Counted from the first letter of the stretch, positions 26,373-35,456 are shown. The stretch: DNA of 64,000 nucleotides from Candidatus Poribacteria bacterium (GCA_022827185.1 JAJDTM010000057.1:186001-250000), one strand, 5' to 3'. Notes: generated from the sequence alone by a model not told the origin. Program-made: numbers and translations.

Positions 26373-27524
26373 TTACAAACTCTCACCAAGCAATTCCTTG
26401 TATACTTGATATGTCCGTTCCGCGATTGTTTCCCACGTAAAATTTTCTATACGGTCAAGCCCGCGCGTAACCAGATTCTTCCGGAGGTGTGCATCGTGTG
26501 CGATCTGATGGATCCGTTCCGCCAAAGCCTCCGAATCGGCTTCAGGAAAGACGAGTCCAGCATCGTTGATTACGTGTGGGATTTCCCCAGAATCTGAACC
26601 GATGACTGGCACTTCACACGCCATCCCCTCTATAAGCACCCTGCCAAAAAATTCTACCCATCCCACTGTTGTTAGAGAAGGCAGGACGAGTGTATCCATG
26701 CAATTAATATAAGCAGCGACCTCTTCCGGTGGCACCGCATCAATCCACACAATGTGTTCAGAGATACCGAGGGTTTCAGCACTTTTTTGGAAATTCGGTT
26801 TATCTTCACCTTGCCCAAGAATTAAAAGTTTATAAGTGCCCGTCGTATCATGACTTGCCAGGTATGCTATGGCTTCAAGAAGCGTATCTATCCCCTTCAT
26901 CTGAAGCAACCTACCGACATAACCAACCACAAAACAGTCGCTAAGTCCCAGTGAGTCTCGCAGTTCACTGACATCCATCTTATAGAAATGGCGTGTATCA
27001 ACACCATTTGGGAATGCTGTCTGATGTCCTGCGTAGCCGCGTTCAGTCAAAATTTTGCCAGCGTTTTCACTCAGTGGAAAAGCTCTATCTGTTTCTCGAA
27101 AGACCCTACGTTCAATCCATACGGGTAATGCACCGAACCGCTGCTTCGTTGGTATGCTCAGTGATGTACGAAAAATAAGACGACTGTCCGGGCAATGCTT
27201 CCGTTTCAAACGAACCGTTTGTAGTGCATTGAGGCTCCACGCCTCTTCCTCTAAATGAATAATATCCGGTTGGAAATCTCGGAAGTGAGGTTTCACACCA
27301 CGGCGATAGTAGAAACGGCTACCGTAACCGGAGAATCGGATCGGGCATGGAAATTCTTCACAGAGCGTGTCTGGCTCGGGTTCAAAGACAATATCTTGGA
27401 AACTTTCATACCAACGCGCTGGCGTGATAACACGCAAGGTGACATCCGGATGTTCCGCAATGAGCGAGAACTTGCGCCGGTACGGCTTCATAATATAAGA
27501 ATGAGAAAGGACTAAGACACGCAA
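26373..27524 (-). CDS. Glycosyltransferase family 4 protein
   Basis: A 383-residue GT-B fold glycosyltransferase. The N-terminal half opens VLVLSHSYIMKPYRRKFSL. The C-terminal half holds the donor site: VGYVGRLLQMKGIDTLLEA, LLILGQGED and the E-x7-E pair in EGMACEVPVIGSDSGEIP (~residue 305). A TTG start at 27524 is needed to include the first strand; the next Met is 11 residues in. It probably transfers a nucleotide-activated sugar in exopolysaccharide or glycolipid synthesis. It starts 18 bases after the stop of the coiled-coil gene on the same strand. Confidence 0.9.
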   Translation of the reverse strand: MRVLVLSHSYIMKPYRRKFSLIAEHPDVTLRVITPARWYESFQDIVFEPEPDTLCEEFPCPIRFSGYGSRFYYRRGVKPHFRDFQPDIIHLEEEAWSLNALQTVRLKRKHCPDSRLIFRTSLSIPTKQRFGALPVWIERRVFRETDRAFPLSENAGKILTERGYAGHQTAFPNGVDTRHFYKMDVSELRDSLGLSDCFVVGYVGRLLQMKGIDTLLEAIAYLASHDTTGTYKLLILGQGEDKPNFQKSAETLGISEHIVWIDAVPPEEVAAYINCMDTLVLPSLTTVGWVEFFGRVLIEGMACEVPVIGSDSGEIPHVINDAGLVFPEADSEALAERIHQIAHDAHLRKNLVTRGLDRIENFTWETIAERTYQVYKELLGESL

Positions 27525-27542
27525 GGTGCTAATTATATTGGT

Positions 27543-27935
27543 TTACTCAGAGTGTCCCGAGTCGGTTACAGGCGATGGTGATGCTTCATCTGACTCATCA
27601 TCCTGCGCCGTAAAGGCGATCTCATCACCTGTATCTGGTTCCTCTGTCTCATTTGATGCAGCGAGGACAGACATCAAACCTTCAAGTCTCTCTTTGACTT
27701 CGGAGCGTTCTTGAGTGGTCGCTAACCGTTCTAAGTCGAGTTCCTCTTCAAGTTCGCTATTACGGGTTTCGAGTTCTTGAATCTTTGTGTCGCGTTGTAG
27801 CACATCACTGTTGAGGCGCGCAATTTCAGCCTCCAGTTCAAGTTTTTCTGTTCTCAACTGCTGAACAGTCGAAATCGCGAGTTCAACATGTTCTTCCAGA
27901 AGTGATACAATACTTTGTTCAAATGATTCAGACAT
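27543..27935 (-). CDS. Hypothetical coiled-coil protein
   Basis: A 130-residue protein with no recognised family. Residues ~10-90 are one continuous heptad-rich coiled coil (VQQLRTEKLELEAEIARLN...); the last 35 residues are acidic and rich in Glu, Asp and Ser. There is no signal peptide. GGAGG precedes the ATG. It sits directly upstream of the glycosyltransferase and may be cotranscribed with it. Confidence 0.75.
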   Translation of the reverse strand: MSESFEQSIVSLLEEHVELAISTVQQLRTEKLELEAEIARLNSDVLQRDTKIQELETRNSELEEELDLERLATTQERSEVKERLEGLMSVLAASNETEEPDTGDEIAFTAQDDESDEASPSPVTDSGHSE

Positions 27936-28094
27936 ATTGTGGTCTCCTCCAAGGTCATTTTTTAACCGAAGTTGCTACCTAAGCAAGACAATTTATGCCA
28001 TCACGTTAACTATTTTGAATCAATGCGTCAACATAACTGCATTATATGTTGTGTCCACTTAGAAGTCAAATTAAATCTTTTGTCGTTCTGGATG

Positions 28095-28243
28095 TCTATA
28101 ATTCTGAAGATGACAGTTTAGCCCCCTCGCAGGCGGGGTTTGAAACCCTGAAGAAATCCCCAAGCAAAACCCTGCAGCAGTGCGTCGGACGTTCGTTATC
28201 ATGGTAAAATGCGTAAGTCTTATCTATAATTCTGACAGTTTAG
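28095..28243. repeat. Degenerate TACGCA-type repeat element flanked by a host direct repeat
   Basis: The right end reads TGCGTAAGTCTTAT (28211-28224), and the ATGTTCGTTATCATGG-type segment before it is shared with the element at 38882. A GGCGGGGTTTGAAACCCT palindrome remnant lies at 28131-28150. TCTATAATTCTGA...GACAGTTTAG occurs at both sides (28095-28121 and 28223-28243, the left copy carrying a 6-base extra), again suggesting duplication of host sequence. The gap 27936-28299 has no gene. Confidence 0.6.
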
Positions 28244-28260
28244 AGTTATCTTTGTTGGTT

Positions 28261-28290
28261 CTGTAGGGAATTTGCAATTCCCTGCTACAG
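28261..28290. repeat. Palindromic CTGTAGGGAATT...AATTCCCTGCTACAG repeat
   Basis: A 30-bp interrupted palindrome, 10 bases from the end of the DNA glycosylase gene. It has no T-run on the minus strand side facing that gene, so it is classed as a repeat rather than a terminator. A related GGGATTTCCGAATCCC palindrome lies near 51421. Confidence 0.55.
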
Positions 28291-28299
28291 CGACAGGAC

Positions 28300-29184
28300 T
28301 CACTTTGATTCGATCAGGGACAAATGCTCGGCATCTGCCCAATTTGAACATTCATGAACGTAGTGAAATAGATATTGTTGTGCATACCCGACACCATCGC
28401 CGAAGTAGTTGTGAGCGAACTGGCGTATTTCGCGGTGCGTGGCACGCCGTCGAAGATAAAGAGTCTCAAAAATCCGATTTATCCAGACATCAATCGGTAG
28501 TGCCGTGAGATGCCCAAGCGAAAATAGACAAATGCAATCAGCGACTTTTTCACCGATGCCATCTTGACGCATTAATGCCTGTTTCGCCTCAAGATACGAC
28601 ATCTGCTTCAGCAATGTAAGCGAAAGTTCACTGCTAACGACGGCTTGGGCGGTATTTCGGAGATAGTTCGCTCGGTAACCCGTACCACAGGCAAGTAGTT
28701 CGTCCTCTGTTGCTGTGGCAAGGGCATTCGGGTTCGGAAAACTATAATCCACATACCCCGCAAGCGTCAAATGCTCACCGAAACGTTCAGACAACCGACG
28801 AATGATCCCGCGAATCCGAGGGACGTTGTTGTTCTGCGATAAAATGAACGATGCCACCGTCTCCCAAAGCTCTTGATTCAGAATGCGCATCCCCCAGAGT
28901 TTCTCAATTGCCCGATGCATATAGGCATCGGTATTAACTTCGGCGAGGATCTTCGGGACATCTCGCTCAACATCAAGATAATGGCGGAGAAATGGCACGA
29001 AGTGAATCTCGGCTTCGTTGGCAGAACTCTCAACACACAAAGTTGTGCCTTCTTGGGATATTTTAAGGATGCGTCCCTCTACAACACCGTAGTAGGCATT
29101 GTCTATCCGATGCCATCGAAACGATTGGCCCGATTCTAAGGTATATTTCAGACTGAAGTCTGTTACATTCTGAATTTGGATCAT
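28300..29184 (-). CDS. 8-oxoguanine DNA glycosylase-type (OGG/AlkA fold) protein
   Basis: A 294-residue helix-hairpin-helix DNA glycosylase. Residues ~5-95 match the OGG N-terminal domain (SLKYTLESGQSFRWH). The HhH-GPD part carries LSQNNNVPRIRGIIRRLS, the hairpin DGIGEKVADCICLFSLG with the catalytic lysine in GEKVAD (~residue 205), and LPIDVWINRIF with the catalytic Asp. These are the residues of a bifunctional glycosylase/AP lyase that removes 8-oxoguanine. The start MIQIQNV at 29184 fits the domain; the frame extends 12 codons upstream. Confidence 0.88.
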   Translation of the reverse strand: MIQIQNVTDFSLKYTLESGQSFRWHRIDNAYYGVVEGRILKISQEGTTLCVESSANEAEIHFVPFLRHYLDVERDVPKILAEVNTDAYMHRAIEKLWGMRILNQELWETVASFILSQNNNVPRIRGIIRRLSERFGEHLTLAGYVDYSFPNPNALATATEDELLACGTGYRANYLRNTAQAVVSSELSLTLLKQMSYLEAKQALMRQDGIGEKVADCICLFSLGHLTALPIDVWINRIFETLYLRRRATHREIRQFAHNYFGDGVGYAQQYLFHYVHECSNWADAEHLSLIESK

Positions 29185-29322
29185 GTGTTTTGCTGCGTTT
29201 TGATGAGGGCTTGCAAGCAATGCTTTTGATGTTTGCCTATTATAAGTATATAGTATATTTGAAAAATTAGCAAATTTTTATATTCTTACGCGGGGCTGCT
29301 GCTTAAGCGCAGGTGCTATAAT

Positions 29323-29351
29323 TTGACATTTGTACGGTTTAGGGGTATAAT
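29323..29351 (+). promoter_or_regulatory. Consensus sigma70 promoter for the foldase gene
   Basis: TTGACA, 17 bases, TATAAT, both boxes perfect. The leader to the ATG at 29472 is about 115 bases and contains an inverted CGAATT...GAATTCG pair. Confidence 0.8.
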
Positions 29352-29471
29352 ATTAACACCTCTTCATATACAGGGACATCTGTTAACAGAAATCGAATTG
29401 GGGCTCGGAATAGACCGAATTCGCTCCTTTAGGTTTGGGAGTATGTCAAATTCAGGAGATACCTTTAAAAT

Positions 29472-31466
29472 ATGATTATCTTTCTACGGGAAAAATTTAT
29501 TGCGCAACTCTTTATGTGGGTGATCGCCATCGTGTTCTTGGTCGGAACGGTGTTCCTCTATAGCAACACACGCGGGGGTGGTGAAGATCCAGAGGGAGAA
29601 GTCGTTCTCAAAATCAACAACACGGAAGTCAAGCGCGGGACGTTTGAAAATGCCGTTGCCGATGCCATGGAATCTCAAAGACGGAACCAGAGGTTCGGCG
29701 GTGCACCGAACAAGGAACAGATACAAAAGGATATAATTGAGCGTTGGGTCAATCAATCCATATTCGGAAGCCTAAATATCGGAGACGCTGAGGTAAAACG
29801 CTACATTCAAAGTGAGGCAAGTCGAGTCGATCAGTATAATCAGTACCAACAGTTTGGTGTAGCCGATATCTACACCGAGAATGTACGTCAGCAACTCAGT
29901 ACTCGTGCGATCCAAGATGGCATCCATGCCTTGGAATTGGTAACCGATACAGAAGTTGAACAGGCATATCAACTTGAGGCTGATAAGGTGAAAGTCAAAT
30001 TTATTGAATTTAAGTACGACGACTACCTCTCAACCGTTGAAGTTGACGATGCGGAAGTAAAAGCCTATTTTGAGAAGCATCGCGATAGCTATAAATTGGA
30101 AGAGCAGGTAAATGTCAAGTTTATTAGAGTCAATCCTGCAGCATTGGTTTCGGATGAAGAGATTAAGGACTATTATGACGAAAATCAACGGGAGTTTACG
30201 ACCCTGGAAGCGGTCAAAGCACGCCATATTTTGAAAAAGTTTCCGGACAACGCAACCGACGAACAGAAGGCGGAGGTCAAGGTCGCTGCAGAGGAATTGC
30301 TCAAAACCATCAACGCCGAACTCGCTGCTGGCGCGGATTTCGCGGAGCTCGCGAAGAAGCATTCAGAAGGTCCTTCCGCACCACAAGGTGGTGCCTTGAG
30401 AGAGAGTCAACCTAATCCGAAGCTGCCTCCTGGAGACTATTTTTCACGCGGATATATGGTTCCGGCGTTTGATAAAGCCTGTTTTGAAGATTTACAACCG
30501 GGAGAAGTCAGTGGCTTAGTCGAAACGCAATTCGGATATCATATTATCAAATTGGAGGAGAAGAAAGCACCGGAGATTCAGTCTTTTGCCGAGGTCCAAT
30601 ATGAAATCCGACAAAAACTCGTTCAAGTCAGCGGCGTTGACAAGGCAAAAGAAGTCGCCTCTGATCTCCTATATGAAATCGAAATTGAGGGCTATAACGC
30701 TGCGCTCGCGCTTGAAAGGTATAAAGACCTCTCTCTCATTGTCTTAGAAACTGGACTCTTTAGTCGGGATGTGTCAACTATTCCCAAAATAGGAGCAGCA
30801 TGGGGATACCAAAGTTTAATCGAAGAATTCTTTGACCTGGAAGTCAATGTGATAAAGGTTGTTGAGATGAAGAGATCAGGCAGACAGGAAGCAGTAGAAG
30901 CCTATTTAGTTGCAACTGTCCTTGAAAAGAAGCCTGCCGCTATCCCACCCTTTGAGGCGATAAAAGCAGAGGTGATTGAAGGTGCGAAGACAGGTAAGAT
31001 TGATGGACTGCGAAAAGAAAAAGCGAAAGAACGGGCATTTACGGATGCGCAAGACCTCTTCAACCAGCGGGCTGACAGTACATCTTTGGATGCATTGCTC
31101 GAAAAGTATAAGGCACCTGAAGGCTTGGCAGCAGACCGGCTCTCCGTGCAAGAGAGCAATCTGTTCTCACTAAGTCCAACCAGCGATTACATCGCCGGTA
31201 TGGGAAATTCAGCGGAAACCATGTTTGCAGCATTTCAGATGACCGTCAATGACATCGACGGTCCTTTCAAGGGCAGCAATGCAGTCTATATTATCCAACT
31301 CGTTGAACGCCAAGAACCCGATGTTGAAACATTCCAAACGGATCCCGCTGAAAAAGCCCGGCATCAACAAACTCTGATCCAAGCCAAAAAACGGCAGGCA
31401 CTTTCCAACTGGCTTGCCGCACGCAAAGAAGCAAGCGCACTCTGGATACATCCAGATTTTCGTTAG
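29472..31466 (+). CDS. PpiD/SurA-like membrane-anchored peptidyl-prolyl isomerase
   Basis: A 664-residue protein with an N-terminal transmembrane anchor (FMWVIAIVFLVGTVFLY) and a SurA_N/PpiD-like chaperone region (~45-240). A parvulin rotamase domain follows at ~245-370 (VKARHILKKF, FAELAKKHSEGPSAPQGGAL, GYHIIKLEEKK), then a second, degenerate chaperone segment. This layout matches PpiD, a periplasmic foldase held at the inner membrane near the Sec translocon that helps newly exported outer-membrane and periplasmic proteins. It has its own consensus promoter and a terminator behind it. Confidence 0.88.
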   Translation: MIIFLREKFIAQLFMWVIAIVFLVGTVFLYSNTRGGGEDPEGEVVLKINNTEVKRGTFENAVADAMESQRRNQRFGGAPNKEQIQKDIIERWVNQSIFGSLNIGDAEVKRYIQSEASRVDQYNQYQQFGVADIYTENVRQQLSTRAIQDGIHALELVTDTEVEQAYQLEADKVKVKFIEFKYDDYLSTVEVDDAEVKAYFEKHRDSYKLEEQVNVKFIRVNPAALVSDEEIKDYYDENQREFTTLEAVKARHILKKFPDNATDEQKAEVKVAAEELLKTINAELAAGADFAELAKKHSEGPSAPQGGALRESQPNPKLPPGDYFSRGYMVPAFDKACFEDLQPGEVSGLVETQFGYHIIKLEEKKAPEIQSFAEVQYEIRQKLVQVSGVDKAKEVASDLLYEIEIEGYNAALALERYKDLSLIVLETGLFSRDVSTIPKIGAAWGYQSLIEEFFDLEVNVIKVVEMKRSGRQEAVEAYLVATVLEKKPAAIPPFEAIKAEVIEGAKTGKIDGLRKEKAKERAFTDAQDLFNQRADSTSLDALLEKYKAPEGLAADRLSVQESNLFSLSPTSDYIAGMGNSAETMFAAFQMTVNDIDGPFKGSNAVYIIQLVERQEPDVETFQTDPAEKARHQQTLIQAKKRQALSNWLAARKEASALWIHPDFR

Positions 31467-31571
31467 ACATACAAATCAGTGAGAGACCCATCTGGCACTG
31501 GATTGGAAAGAGTTTCTGACCGCGCGTCGTCTCTATCCCAACAAACACCACAACACGTTTGTCACCTTGAC

Positions 31572-31598
31572 GGGTGCTATAAATATAGCACCCTCTTT
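31572..31598. terminator. Intrinsic terminator between converging genes
   Basis: A 9-bp perfect stem GGGTGCTAT/ATAGCACCC with a 4-base loop, followed by TCTTTG. It lies between the foldase stop (31466) and the sulfatase stop (31632, minus strand) and could serve both. Confidence 0.65.
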
Positions 31599-31631
31599 GT
31601 GTGGTGCATCTGAGAATGTGTTGAGTCTATC

Positions 31632-33077
31632 CTATAAATATGGGTAAGTGGCATCGGCGAGATAATTTGGTATCAAGGCATCATGCGTTTGCCCAGTGAT
31701 GAGGTTTGTGCCATCCGTAAAGCCTTCTGGACGGTCGCGGAGAAACTCAATAAGGCGGTTTCGCCAAGGTGTTAAGAGGAGCTCAGCCTCGCTTAAGTTT
31801 GCGAGGTCGCGGGTTTCGTGTGGATCGTCCTGCAGGTTAAAAAGGTGTTCCCTGCCAGTTTGGGAATACCAGATATACTTGTGGTGCCCGTCGGTTACAT
31901 AGTGGTTGCCATGATTATATTCATAACAACCAGAGTGCTCACCGTGAAGGCAATCGCGCACCCGGTCGGTATCGCCCCCCATAATAGGCAATAGACTTTT
32001 ACCGGTGCAAGTACTCGGAATCTCAACACCAGCTGCATCCAGAATGGTGGGCATAATGTCTTGTAGACCCACAGCGCTTTGGCAGATTGATTCTTGCGGA
32101 TAGCCCCAATTTGCCGGTGCCCGCATCAGGAAAGGCACGCGTGCCGAGCCTTCATAGGGCCAAGTTTTGCGATACAGGTTGTGGTCGCCGAGCATCTCAC
32201 CGTGGTCCGAAGTAAAAATCACCAGACAGTTGTTCATCCCGCCCATGACTTGGATCAGACGACCGATCTGATCGTCGATGAAATTGATCATCCCGTAGTA
32301 AGCAGCACGAGCACATTGCATATCGTAGTCGTCGAGGCAGATTTCCCAAGCGTTTGGATTCAGTCCCTTCTGGGTTCCGTCAAATTCAGGTGCCCAATCG
32401 CCAACCACGGGCGGCGGAAGATCTCGCTGAATGTAGCGTTGATAATAGTGTGCAGGTGGTGTCAACGGTGGGTGAGGGTCTATGAAAGAGATATTGAGAA
32501 AGAAAGGTACTGTTGGGTCGCGTTTATGCAGAAAATTGAGGGCGCGATCAATACACCAGAAGGTGTGCATCTGCTCTTCGGGTAGATGATGTGGACGGCC
32601 GACCCAGCCATTGGCGGAGACACCGTGAGCCATACCCGGATCAACGTCGTTGCGGCGGTGATATTGCTGCAACCAGTCCACATAGTCGTTATTGCCACCG
32701 CGAGTGGCATCAGCCAACTGGAGATGATCGAAACCGTATCGCTTGCGTGGCGGGTGCAGATGCAGTTTACCGATCATCTCGGTTTGGTAACCGACAGCAG
32801 ACAATTCACCTGCTAAGGTGTGTGGTGGATTCCACTGCGCGCCTTTAAATCCGACACCACCGTTGGCTGCTGGCGCGGTACCGGTCATCAGACTGCGCCG
32901 CGCTGGGATACAACTCGGACATTCGGCATACCCGCGGCGGAAATGCGTGCCCGTGCGACCAATCCAATCCAGATTTGGTGTCTGCAAGCAGTTGGGACCG
33001 TCGGGATCTAAACCCAGACAGTCGCCGCGCTGTTGGTCGGTAGTGATCAAAAGGACGTTGGGACGTGGGTTAGGCAT
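31632..33077 (-). CDS. Sulfatase (formylglycine-dependent, type I)
   Basis: A 481-residue sulfatase. The N-terminal metal site NVLLITTDQQRGD is followed by the formylglycine signature C-I-P-A-R in CPSCIPARRSLMTG (~residue 60), the residue that must be oxidised by a sulfatase-maturing enzyme. Later motifs are GKLHLHP, IFTSDHGEMLGDH (Asp-His metal ligands) and KTWPYEGSARVPF. The start at 33077 has GGAG 7 bases upstream. There is no signal peptide, so it may act in the cytoplasm or be exported another way. It would remove sulfate esters, probably from sulfated polysaccharides. Confidence 0.92.
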   Translation of the reverse strand: MPNPRPNVLLITTDQQRGDCLGLDPDGPNCLQTPNLDWIGRTGTHFRRGYAECPSCIPARRSLMTGTAPAANGGVGFKGAQWNPPHTLAGELSAVGYQTEMIGKLHLHPPRKRYGFDHLQLADATRGGNNDYVDWLQQYHRRNDVDPGMAHGVSANGWVGRPHHLPEEQMHTFWCIDRALNFLHKRDPTVPFFLNISFIDPHPPLTPPAHYYQRYIQRDLPPPVVGDWAPEFDGTQKGLNPNAWEICLDDYDMQCARAAYYGMINFIDDQIGRLIQVMGGMNNCLVIFTSDHGEMLGDHNLYRKTWPYEGSARVPFLMRAPANWGYPQESICQSAVGLQDIMPTILDAAGVEIPSTCTGKSLLPIMGGDTDRVRDCLHGEHSGCYEYNHGNHYVTDGHHKYIWYSQTGREHLFNLQDDPHETRDLANLSEAELLLTPWRNRLIEFLRDRPEGFTDGTNLITGQTHDALIPNYLADATYPYL

Positions 33078-33094
33078 TTCAGACTCCAAGTCAC

Positions 33095-33201
33095 GCACAT
33101 CAACTGATGATTCAACACTGGTAGGACTTACGCAGCCCCGTTTGCAGGCGGGGTTTCAAACCCCGCCTGCAGTGTGCACATCAACTGATGATTCAACACT
33201 G
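33095..33201. repeat. 55-bp palindromic insert flanked by a perfect 26-bp direct repeat
   Basis: Bases 33095-33120 and 33176-33201 are identical (starting GCACATCAACTGATG). The 55 bp between begin GTAGGACTTACGCAGCCCC and contain GGCGGGGTTTCAAACCCCGCC, the same module seen at 38882 (there as a variant) and 349. Only the left AGGACTTACGCA end is present. It lies just upstream of the sulfatase gene. Confidence 0.8.
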
Positions 33202-33227
33202 TATGGCGTTGCGGATCCAAGCGCTGA

Positions 33228-34295
33228 TTAATTGAGAAGTTCGTAAAAGAAGTTACGACGTTTGGCGGTGTATCCAAGTTCCGCTATAGTCCGTTCGATT
33301 TCCTCAATTGGCATGCAATAAACGGTCCCGGCTTTGCTGACGACATTCTCTTCTATCATCGTGCCACCCATGTCATTCGCCCCGAACTTCAGCGATAGCT
33401 GCCCGATCTTCGGACCTTGTGTGACCCATGAGGATTGAAAGTTGTCGAAGTTGTCTAAGAATAATCGGGAGATCGCAAGCGTTTTGAGGTACTCAAAACT
33501 CCCCGCGGGCGGTATATGTTCCATACGGGTATTCGCAGGTTGTAGAGACCAGCAGATAAAAGCGGTAAATCCACCCGTTTCATCTTGCAGATCACGCAGG
33601 CGGACGAGGTGCTCGACGCGTTCGGCATAACTTTCTACATGTCCATACATCATCGTCGCGCTTGATTTGAGGCCAACGAGATGTCCTTGACGCATGACTT
33701 CCAGCCATTCGTCAGCGGTGCATTTTTTCGGGCTAATCTCATTGCGGGCATGGTCAGTGAGGATTTCCGCACCCCCCCCAGGAATCGAGTCAAGTCCGGC
33801 ATCCCGTAAACGGATGAGCATTTCTCGCAAAGACATACGGTTAATCTTCGCGAACCAATCGAGTTCCGGTGGCGAGAACCCGTGGATGTGAATCGGATAG
33901 TTCGCTTTAATCCAGCGGAGTAGATCTTCGTACCAGTCAAGTTTGAGTTTCGGGTGTAAGCCACCCTGCATCAGGATCAACTCACCACCGAGATCAAGTG
34001 TTTCTTGTATTTTTTTCCCTAACGCATCGCGTTCCATGACATAAGCATCTGGATCCTTGCGGTGGCGGTAAAAAGCACAGAAATCACAATCGACGTAGCA
34101 CCAATTGGTATAGTTAATGTTCCGGTCAACAATGTACGTGACATAGCCTTCCGGATGCTTTCGTTGCCGGATAACGTCCGCTGCGTGCCCCAAGGCAAGC
34201 AAATCGTGGCTTTTGAAAAGCGTGAGGCAATCGTCAAAGTCTAACCGTTCCGCTGCAAGCGATTTTTCGAGAATGGGTTGGATATTTGTATCCAT
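33228..34295 (-). CDS. mqnC: Cyclic dehypoxanthinyl futalosine synthase (radical SAM)
   Basis: A 355-residue radical SAM enzyme. The cluster motif CYVDCDFCAF (C-x3-C-x2-C, ~residue 60) and the family strings LMQGGLHP, IHGFSPPEL, GLDSIPGGGAEIL and SSATMMYGHVE identify MqnC rather than MqnE or CofH. MqnC cyclises dehypoxanthinyl futalosine in the futalosine route to menaquinone. AAGGA precedes the ATG at 34295. No other mqn gene is adjacent; the pathway must be completed elsewhere. Confidence 0.88.
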   Translation of the reverse strand: MDTNIQPILEKSLAAERLDFDDCLTLFKSHDLLALGHAADVIRQRKHPEGYVTYIVDRNINYTNWCYVDCDFCAFYRHRKDPDAYVMERDALGKKIQETLDLGGELILMQGGLHPKLKLDWYEDLLRWIKANYPIHIHGFSPPELDWFAKINRMSLREMLIRLRDAGLDSIPGGGAEILTDHARNEISPKKCTADEWLEVMRQGHLVGLKSSATMMYGHVESYAERVEHLVRLRDLQDETGGFTAFICWSLQPANTRMEHIPPAGSFEYLKTLAISRLFLDNFDNFQSSWVTQGPKIGQLSLKFGANDMGGTMIEENVVSKAGTVYCMPIEEIERTIAELGYTAKRRNFFYELLN

Positions 34296-34386
34296 TTGCG
34301 AGTTCCTTACACTGTGCAATCTGTGAAACTAATACCTCAATTTTAACATTTTTCAGTCAGTTTGTCAACTTTTCTGTCATTTTAAT

Positions 34387-34416
34387 TTGACTTTTGAAAG
34401 GGATATTGGGTATAAT
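34387..34416 (+). promoter_or_regulatory. Sigma70 promoter for rpoZ
   Basis: TTGACT, 18 bases, TATAAT, ending 50 bases upstream of the rpoZ ATG. Confidence 0.65.
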
Positions 34417-34466
34417 TAAGAGGTATGCTCGTTTAAATCTGTATTTATTCTGAGGGGGAGAAAATA

Positions 34467-34814
34467 ATGAATGACGTCGTTTACAATGAAGACTTGGTAA
34501 AAACAGTAGAAAATAAATATCTTGCAGTCAATGTTGCGGCGAAACGCGCCAGAGATATAAATGCAAACGGTCTCCCGCTTGCCCCTTCAAACACGGCGGA
34601 GAAAAAAAAGAAACCCGTCGCCGTTGCGACCCAAGAATTGATTGAAGGGAAACTCCACTTTGAAGAGAGAGAGGCAAAAGTGGTAGATTCCAAAACACCT
34701 CCGATTTTTACAGATGCTGAGGCATCAGAAGAAGTTGGGAGCGATATATTCGACGAGGAACTTCTCGAACAGGAACAGGATACAGAAGTAGCGGAACGTG
34801 AAGAAGGGTTATAG
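34467..34814 (+). CDS. rpoZ: DNA-directed RNA polymerase omega subunit
   Basis: A 115-residue protein whose N-terminal half has the omega pattern: a helix LVKTVENKYLAVNVAAKRARDINA, given here by its key elements KYLAV and AAKRARDI, followed by the segment with AVATQELIEGKL. The C-terminal 50 residues are an acidic tail. Omega binds the beta-prime subunit and aids RNA polymerase assembly. GAGGGGGAG precedes the ATG, and a promoter is visible at 34387. It heads the tRNA/ribosomal protein block. Confidence 0.75.
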   Translation: MNDVVYNEDLVKTVENKYLAVNVAAKRARDINANGLPLAPSNTAEKKKKPVAVATQELIEGKLHFEEREAKVVDSKTPPIFTDAEASEEVGSDIFDEELLEQEQDTEVAEREEGL

Positions 34815-34892
34815 CACCAATACCGATTCACTGCGTTACAGAGGTGCCTAATTACTTCTATCGAAAACCTGACGCGAAAAAATCGAAATCAC

Positions 34893-34921
34893 TTGACAAT
34901 CTCCAATAAAGTGGATATAAT
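34893..34921 (+). promoter_or_regulatory. Consensus sigma70 promoter for the tRNA cluster
   Basis: TTGACA, 17 bases, TATAAT, perfect boxes, 12 bases before tRNA-Thr. It probably drives the four tRNAs, rpmG, tRNA-Trp, secE and nusG. Confidence 0.85.
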
Positions 34922-34933
34922 TAATAGCGTATT

Positions 34934-35005
34934 GCTGACGTGGCTCAATGGTAGAGCAAGTGATTTGTAATCACTAGGTTGGAGGTTCGATTCCTCTCGT
35001 CAGCT
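34934..35005 (+). tRNA. tRNA-Thr (TGT)
   Basis: A 72-base tRNA. GCTGACG pairs with CGTCAGC, anticodon loop TTTGTAA, T-loop GTTCGATTC type. CCA is not encoded. Confidence 0.95.
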
Positions 35006-35012
35006 TCATAAT

Positions 35013-35094
35013 GGGGGTATGCTAGAGCGGTCAAATAGGGCAGACTGTAAATCTGTTGGCTATGCCTACGGTGGTTCGAATCCATCTGCCCCCA
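35013..35094 (+). tRNA. tRNA-Tyr (GTA)
   Basis: An 82-base class II tRNA. GGGGGTA pairs with TGCCCCC, anticodon loop CTGTAAA, long variable arm and discriminator A. Confidence 0.95.
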
Positions 35095-35111
35095 TCTACG
35101 CTTATGCCGAC

Positions 35112-35184
35112 GCGGGAGTAGCTCAGCTGGTAGAGCATTGGCCTTCCAAGCCATGCGTCGCGGGTTCGATTCCCGTCTCCCGCT
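35112..35184 (+). tRNA. tRNA-Gly (TCC)
   Basis: A 73-base tRNA. GCGGGAG pairs with CTCCCGC, anticodon loop CTTCCAA, standard D- and T-arms. Confidence 0.95.
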
Positions 35185-35204
35185 TGTTGAAACGTTTTGT
35201 TTTT

Positions 35205-35277
<73 letters not shown>

Positions 35278-35303
35278 CCATTTATCAAACGTAGAGGTTT
35301 ATC

Positions 35304-35456
35304 ATGCCAAGAGACATTGTAACATTAGCATGCGATGTATGCAACCAACGGAATTATGTAACAACTCGGAACCGGCGCACACAGCAAAATCGATATGAAA
35401 AAAAGAAATACTGTCGGTTCTGCCGAAAGCATACACTCCATAAAGAAACACGATAA
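35304..35456 (+). CDS. rpmG: 50S ribosomal protein L33
   Basis: A 50-residue ribosomal protein. It has two CxxC pairs (CDVC and CRFC) that bind zinc, and the family pattern with RNYVTTRN, KKYC and a C-terminal HKETR. The length matches L33 exactly. It lies between tRNA-Thr and tRNA-Trp, the conserved place for rpmG ahead of secE-nusG. Confidence 0.95.
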   Translation: MPRDIVTLACDVCNQRNYVTTRNRRTQQNRYEKKKYCRFCRKHTLHKETR

